From Nitrosospira sp. (GTDB lineage Bacteria; Pseudomonadota; Gammaproteobacteria; Burkholderiales; Nitrosomonadaceae): a DNA stretch of 64,000 nucleotides. Shown one piece after another: positions 54,830 to 64,000 of this stretch. Made by a program: the position numbers and the translations under genes. The first letter of the stretch is position 1, and each line of letters opens with the position of its first letter. The stretch spans positions 62,001 to 126,000 of the forward strand of contig JACDGV010000001.1 in assembly GCA_013821425.1 (NCBI GenBank), written 5' to 3'. The notes under the pieces are model-generated. The model was not told the DNA's origin. It searched no databases and saw only the letters and a program-made list of their open reading frames with translations.

Positions 54830-56371
54830 ATGCTTTCGGACATATCAGAGGGCTATTTTGATTTTCGCGCCCTTGACCGCATGGGCGTCAGGATTAGCAA
54901 CCTAGTCACGGATAGTCGCGCGGTAAAGCCTGGAGATACTTTTTTAGCTTATGCCGGAGAACGTGATGATGGACGCCAGTTTATCCCTCAGGCTCTCGCA
55001 GCCGGCGCTAATGCTGTCCTGTGGGAAAGCCATGGTTTTGTATGGGACCCGGCATGGAAAACGCCCAACTTGCCCATAGGAGGGCTGCGGAACTTGGCAG
55101 GTGTCATTGCCGATCACGTGTTTGGTCATCCATCCAAAAAATTGTGGCTCATCGGGATTACAGGAACAAATGGCAAGACTTCCTGCAGCCACTGGATTGC
55201 CCAGGCCATGGACGCGCTGGGGACTAAGACCGCTGTCATCGGCACGATAGGGACCGGTTTTTTGGGACAGCTTGAATCCACTGCTAACACCACGCCCGAT
55301 TCAGTGTTATTGCAGCGTAAAATGGCGGATTTTTTGGCTCAGGGTGCGCGTTGCGTGGCAATGGAAGTGTCGTCGCATGGAATTGTCCAGGAGCGCCTGA
55401 ATGGCTCGACATTTGCGCTTGCCCTGTTCACAAACCTGTCCCGCGATCACCTGGATTATCACGGAAACATGGAAACGTACGCCGCGGCCAAGGCGAGGTT
55501 GTTCCGGTGGCCTGGACTCAAGTATGCGGTAGTCAATGTTGATGATGCGTTCGGCGCCAAGTTGGCGCAGCAGCTTGAGGATACGCCCACACAGATAATC
55601 GGCTACGGATTTTCTGAACCGGGAGAACGGAACTGCGAGTCGGAGAAGTTCCGGTTACTGCGCGGGCTTAATCTCAGGACGGACCTGCGGGGCCTGGTGT
55701 TCGACATCGAGTTTGGCGCGGACCATGCGGAGTTCAGTACGGGCCTCATAGGTAGCTTCAATGCTTTGAATTTATTAGGCGTGCTGGCGGTCTTGCTGGC
55801 GAGCGGCACCGCGCTGGAAAATGCCGTTCGTGCAATGCAGGAAGCAAGGCCGGTAGCGGGCAGAATGCAGCGGATTGGAGGTGGCGAGCAGCCTCTTGTC
55901 GTGGTTGACTACGCTCATACACCGGATGCAATGGAAAAAGTTTTGACCACGCTGCGCGAAGTTCTCGATGCGAGTGCAGGGACGGAAACGGAAACAACCC
56001 GCAAGCCGAGGTTGATCTGTGTATTTGGTTGCGGTGGCGAGCGCGATCGCGGCAAAAGGGCCCTCATGGGTGAAGTGGCGACACGGCTCTCCGATGATGT
56101 TGTTATCACCAGCGACAATCCCCGGAGAGAGGATCCGAACGCGATTATCCGCCAAATAACGTCGGGCACAGCCGGGAATTTTCGTGTTGAAAGGGACAGA
56201 ACGAGGGCCATTTCCGCTGCAATTCGGGGCGCGCAGAAGGGCGACATCGTATTGATCGCGGGGAAAGGGCACGAAGCGTATCAGGAAATAGACGGCCAAA
56301 AGCTGCCATTTACCGATACCGAGGTGGCTAGGCAGGTCCTGATGGATGGTTGCGTGACGGAACAGACATGA
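54830..56371 (+). CDS. murE: UDP-MurNAc-L-Ala-D-Glu:meso-diaminopimelate ligase
   Basis: Adds meso-diaminopimelate to the nucleotide-linked dipeptide. Signature P-loop GITGTNGKTSCSHW, YAHTPDAMEKVL and the meso-DAP selectivity motif DNPR (SDNPRREDPNAI, around residue 430). About 513 residues from ATG 54830, which has GGAGA five bases upstream; ATG 54797, overlapping the ftsI stop, would add 11 residues and is the alternative. The stop overlaps the murF start (ATGA). Confidence 0.96.
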   Translation: MLSDISEGYFDFRALDRMGVRISNLVTDSRAVKPGDTFLAYAGERDDGRQFIPQALAAGANAVLWESHGFVWDPAWKTPNLPIGGLRNLAGVIADHVFGHPSKKLWLIGITGTNGKTSCSHWIAQAMDALGTKTAVIGTIGTGFLGQLESTANTTPDSVLLQRKMADFLAQGARCVAMEVSSHGIVQERLNGSTFALALFTNLSRDHLDYHGNMETYAAAKARLFRWPGLKYAVVNVDDAFGAKLAQQLEDTPTQIIGYGFSEPGERNCESEKFRLLRGLNLRTDLRGLVFDIEFGADHAEFSTGLIGSFNALNLLGVLAVLLASGTALENAVRAMQEARPVAGRMQRIGGGEQPLVVVDYAHTPDAMEKVLTTLREVLDASAGTETETTRKPRLICVFGCGGERDRGKRALMGEVATRLSDDVVITSDNPRREDPNAIIRQITSGTAGNFRVERDRTRAISAAIRGAQKGDIVLIAGKGHEAYQEIDGQKLPFTDTEVARQVLMDGCVTEQT

Positions 56372-57744
56372 TGAATCTTCAGGCGGCGGCGCGTGCTCTG
56401 GACGAAGAATGGTGGGGTGAAGACGTCCGGTTTTCCGGGGTTAGCACGGATAGCCGCACGGTTGCCCGCGGCGATTTATTCGTCGCGCTGACGGGAGAAA
56501 AGTTCGACGGGCATGACTTTATTGCCGAGGTGAAGGAAAAAGGCGCAGCAGCCGCGATGATTCAACGCGGACCAGGGGTCAGGAACCGGGAGCCGGGAAT
56601 TCCCCTGCTACTGGTGGAGAATACACGCTTGGCGCTGGGGCAGCTGGCGGCCCACTGGCGCAGGCGTTTCAGCATACCGGTGGTGGCGGTAACGGGCAGT
56701 AATGGCAAGACTACGGTGAAGGAGATGATTGCTTCTATCTTGCGATATGCGTCCGGCGAGTGGGACGCAACGGGTGGCCCGGGCAAGGTACTGGCGACGG
56801 AAGGCAATCTCAACAATGACATCGGCGTACCACTGACGCTCCTGAGATTGCGCGAACGGCATGAATTCGCGGTAATAGAAATGGGCATGAATCATTCCGG
56901 CGAGATCTCTTATCTGACCAGGCTGGTAAAACCCGGCGTCGCATTGATCACCAATGCGGGAACGGCGCATATGGAGGAGCTTGGGTCGGTGGAGGCAGTG
57001 GCCGGCGCCAAGGGTGAAATCTTTGAGGGACTCGACCAGCACGGTACGGCTGTTATCAATGCCGACGATCTGCACGCTCCACTATGGCGCCGGCTTGCCG
57101 GTACCCGAAAGGTTATGGAATTTGGCCTTGAAGCCGAGCCCGCAGTGTCCGCTCGCTTCCACCTTGATCTTTTTAGCAGCAATATCTCCCTGCTTCTGCC
57201 TGATGGGGTCCAGCAAGTGGAATTACAAGTTCCCGGCGAACACAACGTGCGAAATGCGATTGCCGCAGCTGCGGTGGCAGTGGTCATGGGTGTTGGCCCC
57301 AATGCGATAGCGTCAGGACTTGGCGCATTTCGGGGGGTGAAGGGACGCATGCAAAGAAAACGTGGTTTGCATGGGGCTACCGTGATCGACGACACGTATA
57401 ACGCCAACCCGGATTCGGTACGAGCCGCTCTTGCAGTGCTGGCAAATGGCGGGGGACACAAGATTCTGGTGTTGGGCGACATGGGTGAGTTGGGCGCCAG
57501 GGCAAGAGAACTTCATGAGAGCATTGGAATGGAAGCGCGCAGGGCTGGCGTGGATACGTTGCTGGCTTTGGGCGACTTCAGCGCGTACGCCGCGGCAAAG
57601 TTTGGCGCCGGCGCGCAACATTTCAGGAAAGTTGAGGAATTGGTGGCCGAATTGGAAGGTTTGCTGGCGCCCGGCGTAACGTTGTTGATAAAGGGATCAC
57701 GCTTCATGCAACTGGAGCGCGTCGTCAAGAGCATCGAATTATGA
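56368..57744 (+). CDS. murF: UDP-MurNAc-tripeptide--D-alanyl-D-alanine ligase
   Basis: Adds D-Ala-D-Ala to the UDP-MurNAc-tripeptide, completing the pentapeptide. The 458-residue protein has the N-terminal STDSRTVARGDLFVAL, the P-loop [28 protein letters not shown] and the C-terminal IDDTYNANPDSVRAAL and LLIKGSRFMQLERVV motifs. The ATG at 56368 forms an ATGA overlap with murE. Confidence 0.97.
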   Translation: MMNLQAAARALDEEWWGEDVRFSGVSTDSRTVARGDLFVALTGEKFDGHDFIAEVKEKGAAAAMIQRGPGVRNREPGIPLLLVENTRLALGQLAAHWRRRFSIPVVAVTGSNGKTTVKEMIASILRYASGEWDATGGPGKVLATEGNLNNDIGVPLTLLRLRERHEFAVIEMGMNHSGEISYLTRLVKPGVALITNAGTAHMEELGSVEAVAGAKGEIFEGLDQHGTAVINADDLHAPLWRRLAGTRKVMEFGLEAEPAVSARFHLDLFSSNISLLLPDGVQQVELQVPGEHNVRNAIAAAAVAVVMGVGPNAIASGLGAFRGVKGRMQRKRGLHGATVIDDTYNANPDSVRAALAVLANGGGHKILVLGDMGELGARARELHESIGMEARRAGVDTLLALGDFSAYAAAKFGAGAQHFRKVEELVAELEGLLAPGVTLLIKGSRFMQLERVVKSIEL

Positions 57745-57839
57745 CCAAAAAAATAACGAGTTTGAGCCCTGGAAATAATGAATAAGCTGAGTGAATTCAT
57801 ATCCGTCCCGCATAGCAGCGTTTTGTTCCGGCGGCCGCC

Positions 57840-58925
57840 ATGCTGTTAGAGCTTGCCCAATGGCTTGCGAAGGATATCCGCGTATTCAACGTATTCAACT
57901 ATATAACGCTGCGCACGGTTCTGGCAGCGCTTACCGCCCTTGCGATTTCATTCATAGTCGGTCCAGCCATGATACGCAAGCTCACTGCTTATAAAATCGG
58001 GCAGTCGGTACGGGATGACGGACCACAAACGCATCTTGTCAAGGCTGGCACGCCAACGATGGGCGGTGCGCTGATCCTGGTTTCCATCGCCATCACCACC
58101 CTGCTGTGGGCGGACCTGGGCAATCGCTACGTCTGGGTAGTGCTCCTCACCACTCTGGGGTTTGGAATAATCGGCTGGGTTGACGATTACCGCAAGGTGG
58201 TCTATCGCAATCCAAAGGGACTTTCTGCCAGATCCAAGCTCTTCTGGCAGTCGGCAATCGCAATCTCCGTGGCCCTGTATCTTGCTTTGACGGCCGAGCT
58301 GCCCGCCCAGACGACCATGATCGTGCCCTTTTTCAAGCAAGTGGCCATACCACTTGGGGTAGCCGGGTTCGTGGCGCTTGCCTATTTCGTTATTGTGGGA
58401 ACCAGCAACGCGGTGAACCTGACCGACGGCCTAGATGGGTTGGCGATCCTGCCGACAGTCATGATAAGCAGTGCCCTTGCAATCTTTGCTTATGTAGCGG
58501 GGCACGCGGTTTTTGCCAAATATCTCGGTATTCCCCATATCCCCCATGCCGGTGAGCTTGCCGTCTTCTGCGGCGCGATGGCGGGTGCCGGGCTCGCCTT
58601 TCTCTGGTTCAACGCTTATCCGGCGGAAGTATTCATGGGCGACGTCGGCGCCCTTGCCCTTGGCGCCGCCCTTGGGGTCGTCACAGTGATAGTCCGCCAG
58701 GAAATCGTTCTGGTCATCATGGGCGGTGTATTTGTAGTGGAGACGTTATCGGTGATGTTACAGGTTGCTTCGTTCAAGCTGATGGGTAAACGTATTTTTC
58801 GCATGGCGCCATTGCATCATCACTACGAATTGAAGGGCTGGAAGGAAAACCAGGTGGTAGTAAGGTTCTGGATTATCACCATGATGCTGGTTTTGTTCGG
58901 ACTTTCAACGTTGAAGCTAAGGTGA
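57840..58925 (+). CDS. mraY: Phospho-MurNAc-pentapeptide transferase
   Basis: Integral membrane enzyme that attaches phospho-MurNAc-pentapeptide to undecaprenyl phosphate, giving lipid I. The 361-residue protein has about ten membrane helices and the family motifs [50 protein letters not shown] and [20 protein letters not shown] 95-base gap after murF is the longest within this run of mur genes. Confidence 0.97.
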   Translation: MLLELAQWLAKDIRVFNVFNYITLRTVLAALTALAISFIVGPAMIRKLTAYKIGQSVRDDGPQTHLVKAGTPTMGGALILVSIAITTLLWADLGNRYVWVVLLTTLGFGIIGWVDDYRKVVYRNPKGLSARSKLFWQSAIAISVALYLALTAELPAQTTMIVPFFKQVAIPLGVAGFVALAYFVIVGTSNAVNLTDGLDGLAILPTVMISSALAIFAYVAGHAVFAKYLGIPHIPHAGELAVFCGAMAGAGLAFLWFNAYPAEVFMGDVGALALGAALGVVTVIVRQEIVLVIMGGVFVVETLSVMLQVASFKLMGKRIFRMAPLHHHYELKGWKENQVVVRFWIITMMLVLFGLSTLKLR

Positions 58926-58935
58926 GAAGTCCCAT

Positions 58936-60357
58936 ATGACCTTTCGAGATAAAAAGGTATTGGTATTGGGGATGGGGGAGTCCGGGCTCTCCATGGCCAA
59001 ATGGTTGGTGCGCAGGGGGGGCGCTATACGCGTGGCGGACAGCCGCACCACTCCGCCCTGTTTAACGGCATTTGAACAGGCTCTGCCTCAAGCCAGGATA
59101 TCGATGGGGGCCTTTTCGGCTGAAGCCTTTGCTGGCGTGGATATGATCGCTATCAGCCCCGGAGTACCTCTCGCCGAGCCACTTGTTCAGCAGGCATTGC
59201 AGGACGGTATACCGGTGGTGGGCGACATGGAATTGTATGCGTTGGCAATAAGCAAGCCCGGCAGTTCGAGCCCGCCAATACTTGGCATTACGGGTTCCAA
59301 TGGCAAGACCACGGTGACTGCGATGGTGGGAGCGATGATGAAGGAAGCCGGCTGGGATGCAGAAGTTGCGGGAAATATCGGTCCTGCGGTCCTGGATGCA
59401 AGGATGCAACGCGACGATTCAGGAAGGCAGCCCCAGGCATGGGTATTGGAGATTTCCAGTTTCCAGCTGGAAACGACGCGGAACCTCGTTCTCGATGCGG
59501 CTGCGGTGCTGAATCTAAGTGAAGACCATTTAGACCGTTATGCCGGCATGCGGGATTACGCTGCTGCGAAAGCACGAATATTCATGAGTAGCGAGGGGCA
59601 AAGCGGAGCGAGAGATGGTGTACAGATTTTGAATCGCGATGATCCGGTCGTGCGCGCAATGGCGTTGGATGGAAGAAAGCAGATAACTTTCGGCCTTGGT
59701 CCGCCCGTTGGCGAGAACGATTTTGGCCTGCTTCGCCAGTCTGAAGACATATGGCTGGTACAAGGAAACGCTCGCTTGATGAAGGCCAGCGAGCTTGGCG
59801 TCCGCGGCCTGCACAATGCAGCCAACGCTCTCGCTGCGTTGGCACTTTGTCGCGCTGTGGCACTGCCATTTGAACCGTTGCTTCACGCCTTGCGCGAATT
59901 CAGGGGCCTGCCGCATCGCATGGAGGAAGTAGCGGCCTTCCGTGGGATTACATTCTACGACGATTCGAAAGGCACCAACGTAGGAGCGACGGCCGCAGCT
60001 TTGAACGGCATGACGCAAACCGTGGTATTGATCGCCGGGGGAGACGGAAAAGGCCAGGACTTTTCGCCTCTGGCGCGGCCTGTTGCGGAACATGCGCGCG
60101 CGGTGGTTTTGATCGGGCGTGACGCGGAGAAAATTGCGACCGCGCTGGACGATTGCGCTATTCCCCTGCACCGGGCAAAAACAATGGACGAAGCAGTGGA
60201 AAAAAGTTATCGACTGGCACGCAGGGGTGACGCCGTACTGATGTCGCCGGCATGTGCCAGTTTCGACATGTTCAGGAATTACGCTCATCGGGCCGAGGCA
60301 TTCAAGGCGGCGGTACTGCGCGTGGAGAACGAATTTTCGAGCATGACCTTTAACTGA
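58936..60357 (+). CDS. murD: UDP-MurNAc-L-alanine--D-glutamate ligase
   Basis: Adds D-glutamate to UDP-MurNAc-L-Ala in the cytoplasm. The 473-residue protein opens with the Rossmann segment [18 protein letters not shown], then the P-loop [36 protein letters not shown] and the C-terminal [16 protein letters not shown]. It starts ten bases after mraY; its last base is the first base of the ftsW start codon. Confidence 0.97.
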   Translation: MTFRDKKVLVLGMGESGLSMAKWLVRRGGAIRVADSRTTPPCLTAFEQALPQARISMGAFSAEAFAGVDMIAISPGVPLAEPLVQQALQDGIPVVGDMELYALAISKPGSSSPPILGITGSNGKTTVTAMVGAMMKEAGWDAEVAGNIGPAVLDARMQRDDSGRQPQAWVLEISSFQLETTRNLVLDAAAVLNLSEDHLDRYAGMRDYAAAKARIFMSSEGQSGARDGVQILNRDDPVVRAMALDGRKQITFGLGPPVGENDFGLLRQSEDIWLVQGNARLMKASELGVRGLHNAANALAALALCRAVALPFEPLLHALREFRGLPHRMEEVAAFRGITFYDDSKGTNVGATAAALNGMTQTVVLIAGGDGKGQDFSPLARPVAEHARAVVLIGRDAEKIATALDDCAIPLHRAKTMDEAVEKSYRLARRGDAVLMSPACASFDMFRNYAHRAEAFKAAVLRVENEFSSMTFN

Positions 60358-61520
60358 TGATCTATCAGCACGATATAGGGAATCAGAAAACCCTGCCTGA
60401 CATTGATCAGTCGCTGATCTGGTCCGTAATCCTGCTGCTGAGCCTGGGGCTCGTGATGGTTTATTCGGCTTCCATCGCCATCGCCGAGGCCGGAAGGGGG
60501 ACCAATGGCTATCCGGCTTATTTCCTGGTGCGGCATGGTACCTATCTTATGGTGGGCTTGCTGATAGGCTTGATCGCATTCCAGATACCCATGCGGCTTT
60601 GGCAGAAATATTCATTTCCGCTATTTTTGCTGGGCACGGCGCTACTGGTGCTGGTGTTGATTCCAGGTATTGGACATGAAGTCAACGGCAGCCGCCGCTG
60701 GGTATCGCTGCTCGTCGTGAACCTGCAACCATCAGAGTTCATGAAATTGTTCGTCGTGATTTACGTGGCCAACTATACCGTTCGCAAGGCACTCCACCTG
60801 GGAAGTTTCCGCCAAGGGCTTCTTCCCATGCTGATCCTGATACTGATGGTCGGTGGACTGCTGCTGCTCGAACCCGACTTCGGCTCATTTGTCGTTATTG
60901 CCGCCGTCATGATAGCCATATTGTTTTTGGGAGGAATGAGTTTGAAGCTCTTTGTCGGGCAGATCGGCTTCCTGATGATCGGTCTACTGGCGTTGATCTG
61001 GATCGAGCCTTACCGCATGCAGCGTTTTTTCGGCTTCATGGATCCATGGGACGATCCCTATGGAAAAGGCTACCAGTTGAGTCACGCGCTGATCGCGTTT
61101 GGGCGTGGTGAATGGCTGGGTGTCGGTTTGGGCGGCAGCGTGGAGAAGCTTTTTTATCTGCCCGAAGCCCACACCGACTTCCTGCTCGCGGTGATCGCGG
61201 AAGAACTCGGCTTTGCCGGTGTCATCACCGTGGTTTCGCTGTTCGCCTGGGTGGTGATACGGGCTTTTGTCATTGGCCGACAGGCGGTACTCAGAGAACG
61301 CTATTTTTCCGCGTTAGTTGCCCAAGGTATTGGAGTTTGGCTGGGAGTGCAGGCTCTCATCAATATGGGCGTGAACATGGGTGTGTTGCCTACCAAGGGG
61401 TTGACGCTGCCGCTGATGAGTTTTGGTGGCAGTAGCATTGTCGCCAGCTGCCTTACGCTCGCGGTGCTTCTACGCGTGGATTGGGAAAACCGGCAGCTGA
61501 TGAAGGGGTACGCGGTATGA
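60357..61520 (+). CDS. ftsW: Peptidoglycan glycosyltransferase FtsW (SEDS family)
   Basis: Septal SEDS glycosyltransferase that polymerises lipid II together with FtsI. The 387-residue protein has about ten membrane helices. SEDS landmarks: [37 protein letters not shown], the [21 protein letters not shown] loop and [19 protein letters not shown]. Starts at the last base of murD (TGATG). Confidence 0.97.
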   Translation: MIYQHDIGNQKTLPDIDQSLIWSVILLLSLGLVMVYSASIAIAEAGRGTNGYPAYFLVRHGTYLMVGLLIGLIAFQIPMRLWQKYSFPLFLLGTALLVLVLIPGIGHEVNGSRRWVSLLVVNLQPSEFMKLFVVIYVANYTVRKALHLGSFRQGLLPMLILILMVGGLLLLEPDFGSFVVIAAVMIAILFLGGMSLKLFVGQIGFLMIGLLALIWIEPYRMQRFFGFMDPWDDPYGKGYQLSHALIAFGRGEWLGVGLGGSVEKLFYLPEAHTDFLLAVIAEELGFAGVITVVSLFAWVVIRAFVIGRQAVLRERYFSALVAQGIGVWLGVQALINMGVNMGVLPTKGLTLPLMSFGGSSIVASCLTLAVLLRVDWENRQLMKGYAV

Positions 61521-61590
61521 AAAATGGGCAAAGCCTGAAACGAAGACTTGACAAATCCCCGGACAAATCCCGGGTGCGGCATGTTCAGAA

Positions 61591-62703
61591 ATGTCATGCA
61601 GCGACGGCGACGTGAACCATACCATTCTCATCATGGCGGGCGGAACCGGCGGGCATGTGTTTCCCGGGCTGGCGGTGGCTGACCATATGAGGACCGCGGG
61701 GTGGCGCGTGGTATGGCTGGGAACCAAGGGAGGAATGGAAACAACATTGGCGCCTCGGCAGGGGTACGACCTGGAAATTATCAGTTTTTCCGGTTTGCGC
61801 GGGAAAAATGCCAGGACCTGGCTATTGCTGCCGCTGCGTCTGCTATTTGCGCTATGGCAGAGCGCCAGGGTGATACGGAGGGTGCGTCCGGATGTTGTGC
61901 TTGGCATGGGCGGTTACCCCGCGTTTCCTGGTGGGATGATGGCCTCTTTGCTGGATAAGCCATTGCTGATCCATGAACAGAACTCAATCCCGGGCCTCGC
62001 CAACAGAATACTGGCGAAAGTGGCTGACAAAGTGTTGCTGGGATTTCCCGATTCGATCAGGAACGGCGACAAGGTGATGTTTTCCGGTAATCCGGTGCGT
62101 AGTGAAATCACTCGGGTGGAAGTGCCCGAAAAGAGGTACGGGTTGCGGAGTGGCAAGTTGCGGTTGCTGGTGGTGGGTGGCAGCCTGGGCGCCCAGGCGC
62201 TGAACACTATCGTGCCCCAGGCGCTGAAGTACATTCCCCAAAAGCTCCGCCCGCTGGTAACGCATCAGGCAGGAGCAAGGCACCTTGAAGCGTTGAGAAA
62301 GAATTACGCCGAAGCGGAAGTCGAAGGGGACCTGGTCACATTCATTCACGACATGGCAGCCACTTATGCTAATTGCGATCTGGTGATCTGCCGTGCCGGT
62401 GCGCTGACTATCGCGGAACTGAGCGCAGCTGGCATCGCGAGCATCCTGGTGCCTTTTCCCTATGCCGTAGACGATCATCAGACAAGCAACGCGAGATTTC
62501 TTAGTGACCGGAAAGCGGCGGTGCTGGTTCCCCAAAATAAACTCACGCCTCAAGGCCTGGCGGATTTACTGATGGGATTCAGCCGCAACGATCTCATGGA
62601 AATGGCGATAAAAGCACGTGGCGTGGCGAAACCAGATGCGACCAGCTTAGTGGCAACCGCCTGTATGGAAATGACAAAAAAAACCGGCGGATGTGCTGTA
62701 TGA
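61591..62703 (+). CDS. murG: UDP-GlcNAc:lipid I N-acetylglucosaminyltransferase
   Basis: Converts lipid I to lipid II on the inner face of the membrane. The 370-residue GT-B protein has the Gly-rich MAGGTGGHVFPGLAVAD, LGMGGYPAFPGG, HEQNSIPGLANRILA, VVGGSLGAQALN, CRAGALTIAELSAAG and the closing DDHQTSNA. The GTG at 61612 (immediately ahead of NHTILIMAGG) is a plausible alternative start; the ATG at 61591 is given. It overlaps a 24-codon frame leading into murC. Confidence 0.96.
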   Translation: MSCSDGDVNHTILIMAGGTGGHVFPGLAVADHMRTAGWRVVWLGTKGGMETTLAPRQGYDLEIISFSGLRGKNARTWLLLPLRLLFALWQSARVIRRVRPDVVLGMGGYPAFPGGMMASLLDKPLLIHEQNSIPGLANRILAKVADKVLLGFPDSIRNGDKVMFSGNPVRSEITRVEVPEKRYGLRSGKLRLLVVGGSLGAQALNTIVPQALKYIPQKLRPLVTHQAGARHLEALRKNYAEAEVEGDLVTFIHDMAATYANCDLVICRAGALTIAELSAAGIASILVPFPYAVDDHQTSNARFLSDRKAAVLVPQNKLTPQGLADLLMGFSRNDLMEMAIKARGVAKPDATSLVATACMEMTKKTGGCAV

Positions 62704-62774
62704 ATCAGATCACCATCGATCAGGTGTATGGGGCGCCGACCCCTTGGCTAACAGGTCGTGAAAATGAAACATAA
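62700..62774 (+). CDS. Possible 24-codon leader frame between murG and murC
   Basis: An ATG overlaps the murG stop (ATGA) and opens a frame of 24 codons that ends 11 bases inside murC. It could couple murC translation to murG. There is no similarity to any protein that I recognise, so a real product is doubtful. Confidence 0.25.
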   Translation: MNQITIDQVYGAPTPWLTGRENET

Positions 62775-64000
62775 GGTCAAACATGTCCATTTTGTCGGTA
62801 TCGCGGGTTCGGGCATGAGCGGGATCGCGGAGGTATTGCTCAATCTGGGATACCAGGTCAGCGGCTCGGATCTATCGGAGAATGTGACCACCCGGCGCTT
62901 GAGAAAGCTGGGGGCAAGCGTGCACATCGGTCATGCTGGCAAGCATATAGCGCTAGCCGACGCGGTAGTGACGTCAACGGCAATTACCCCGGACAACCCG
63001 GAAGTTGTTGCGGCGCGAGAGCGCAACGTACCTGTCGTTCCCCGCGCAATTATGCTGGCTGAATTGTTGAGATTGCGGCAGGGAATCGCCATCGCGGGAA
63101 CGCACGGCAAGACCACTACCACGAGCCTGATCGCCAGCATTCTGGCAGAAGCGGGAATGGATCCAACATTCGTTATCGGCGGCAGGCTGGAAGCGGCAGG
63201 TTCTCACGCAAAGCTGGGGCGGGGCGAATTCATCGTGGTAGAGGCCGACGAATCCGATGCTTCGTTTCTCTATCTGCAACCTGTACTGGCGGTAGTAACC
63301 AATATAGATGCCGACCACATGGAGACGTACGGCCACGACTTCAGCAAGCTCAAGCAAGCCTTCGTCGAGTTTGTGCAGCACCTGCCTTTTTACGGCATGG
63401 CGGTTTTGTGTGTGGACGACGCGAGGGTGAGGGAAATCATGCCTGCCATTACAAAGCCTGTTACGACTTACGGCTTATCGGACACCGCCCAGGTTCGTGC
63501 CACCGCTATCCAGCATAGTAATGGCCAAATGCGTTTTACGGCGATGGTGGGAGTGAACGGCAAAACCCGCAAGCTGAATATCATGCTTAATTTGCCGGGG
63601 CTGCACAACGTGCAAAATGCGCTTGCGGCAATTGCTGTATGCAACGAAGTGGGTTTGCCTGATTCCGCGATTGTCAGGGCTTTAGCGAGTTTCAGGGGTG
63701 TGGACCGTCGTTTTCAGCGTTACGGCGAAATCAGGCTGGGAGTCAACGCGCCCGAGGCAGTCAATGCAGCCAATACAGGCAACAGGGACGGCAGTTTTAC
63801 GCTCATCGATGATTACGGCCATCACCCCGCAGAGATGGCGGCCACCATCGCAGCAGCGCGCGGCGCCTTTCCCGGCCGGCGGCTGTTGCTGGCGTTTCAA
63901 CCGCATCGCTACACCCGAACCCGCGACTTGTTCGAGGATTTCGTCAAGGTGTTGTCAACGGTTGATGTGCTGTTGTTGACTGAGGTCTATCCCGCAGGCG
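62764..64000 (+). CDS. murC: UDP-N-acetylmuramate--L-alanine ligase, 3' truncated by window edge
   Basis: Adds L-alanine to UDP-MurNAc, the first cytoplasmic amino-acid ligation. The frame runs from ATG 62764 to the window end, about 412 codons of a usual 460-490. Motifs: [20 protein letters not shown], the P-loop [39 protein letters not shown] and [18 protein letters not shown] lies eight bases ahead of the start. The first ligase step thus comes after the last membrane step in gene order, as in other dcw clusters. Confidence 0.96.
   Translation, partial: MKHKVKHVHFVGIAGSGMSGIAEVLLNLGYQVSGSDLSENVTTRRLRKLGASVHIGHAGKHIALADAVVTSTAITPDNPEVVAARERNVPVVPRAIMLAELLRLRQGIAIAGTHGKTTTTSLIASILAEAGMDPTFVIGGRLEAAGSHAKLGRGEFIVVEADESDASFLYLQPVLAVVTNIDADHMETYGHDFSKLKQAFVEFVQHLPFYGMAVLCVDDARVREIMPAITKPVTTYGLSDTAQVRATAIQHSNGQMRFTAMVGVNGKTRKLNIMLNLPGLHNVQNALAAIAVCNEVGLPDSAIVRALASFRGVDRRFQRYGEIRLGVNAPEAVNAANTGNRDGSFTLIDDYGHHPAEMAATIAAARGAFPGRRLLLAFQPHRYTRTRDLFEDFVKVLSTVDVLLLTEVYPAG

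Noticed and set aside
59530-60288. 252-codon minus-strand frame inside murD
   Set aside because: Antisense to conserved murD sequence, no supporting ribosome binding site or domain.

Overview
The window reads as a chromosomal segment of a betaproteobacterium, most likely in the Nitrosomonadaceae (Nitrosospira-like). The class-level call rests on betaproteobacterial gene neighbourhoods: nadE beside glnB, lolC-lolD followed by a DUF2062 gene and comEC, an exosortase A (XrtA/PEP-CTERM) exopolysaccharide locus, and an mraZ-led division and cell-wall cluster. The genus is an inference from overall resemblance. No tRNA, rRNA, CRISPR array, prophage or intact insertion sequence was seen.

Layout. 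1-1568: 3' part of glmS. 1828-2512 (minus): higB-higA toxin-antitoxin pair with a palindromic operator candidate. 2703-5817 (minus): MacA-MacB type tripartite efflux operon. 6044-9928 (minus): a BepA-like M48 metalloprotease, PII protein GlnB and glutamine-dependent NAD synthetase. 10062-15337: a FemAB-like acyltransferase, a zinc-ribbon Nudix hydrolase, amiC and tsaE (minus), and queG starting head-to-head with tsaE.

15807-34752 is one long plus-strand exopolysaccharide locus. Its first ten genes are the canonical XrtA set: export lipoprotein, chain-length regulator, tyrosine autokinase, outer-membrane beta-barrel, ATPase, deacetylase, FemAB protein, glycosyltransferase, exosortase A fused to EpsI, second glycosyltransferase and an asparagine-synthase-like amidotransferase. 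It continues into a less standard cassette: second deacetylase, GNAT protein, TylF-like methyltransferase and an FkbH-like protein. A convergent gene (34881-38132) encodes a very large membrane protein that joins three VanZ-like repeats to a Wzy-type polymerase with a soluble insert. A secreted parallel beta-helix protein follows (38523-39866).

39990-43133: a Fur-family (Zur-like) regulator with a perfect palindrome just ahead of it, a small CxxC membrane protein and a ZnuD-like TonB-dependent receptor, probably a zinc-uptake unit. 43557-50897: lolC, lolD, a DUF2062 protein (minus), comEC and relA, closed by a strong intrinsic terminator. 51213-64000: the dcw cluster mraZ-rsmH-ftsL-ftsI-murE-murF-mraY-murD-ftsW-murG-murC, mostly with overlapping or nearly touching genes and preceded by a sigma70-type promoter and three TGGNN MraZ-box repeats. 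murC runs off the right edge.

The main themes are envelope building (glmS supplies the amino sugar, dcw builds peptidoglycan, amiC splits septal wall, lol moves lipoproteins, bepA controls outer-membrane quality) and production, polymerisation and decoration of an exosortase-linked exopolysaccharide.
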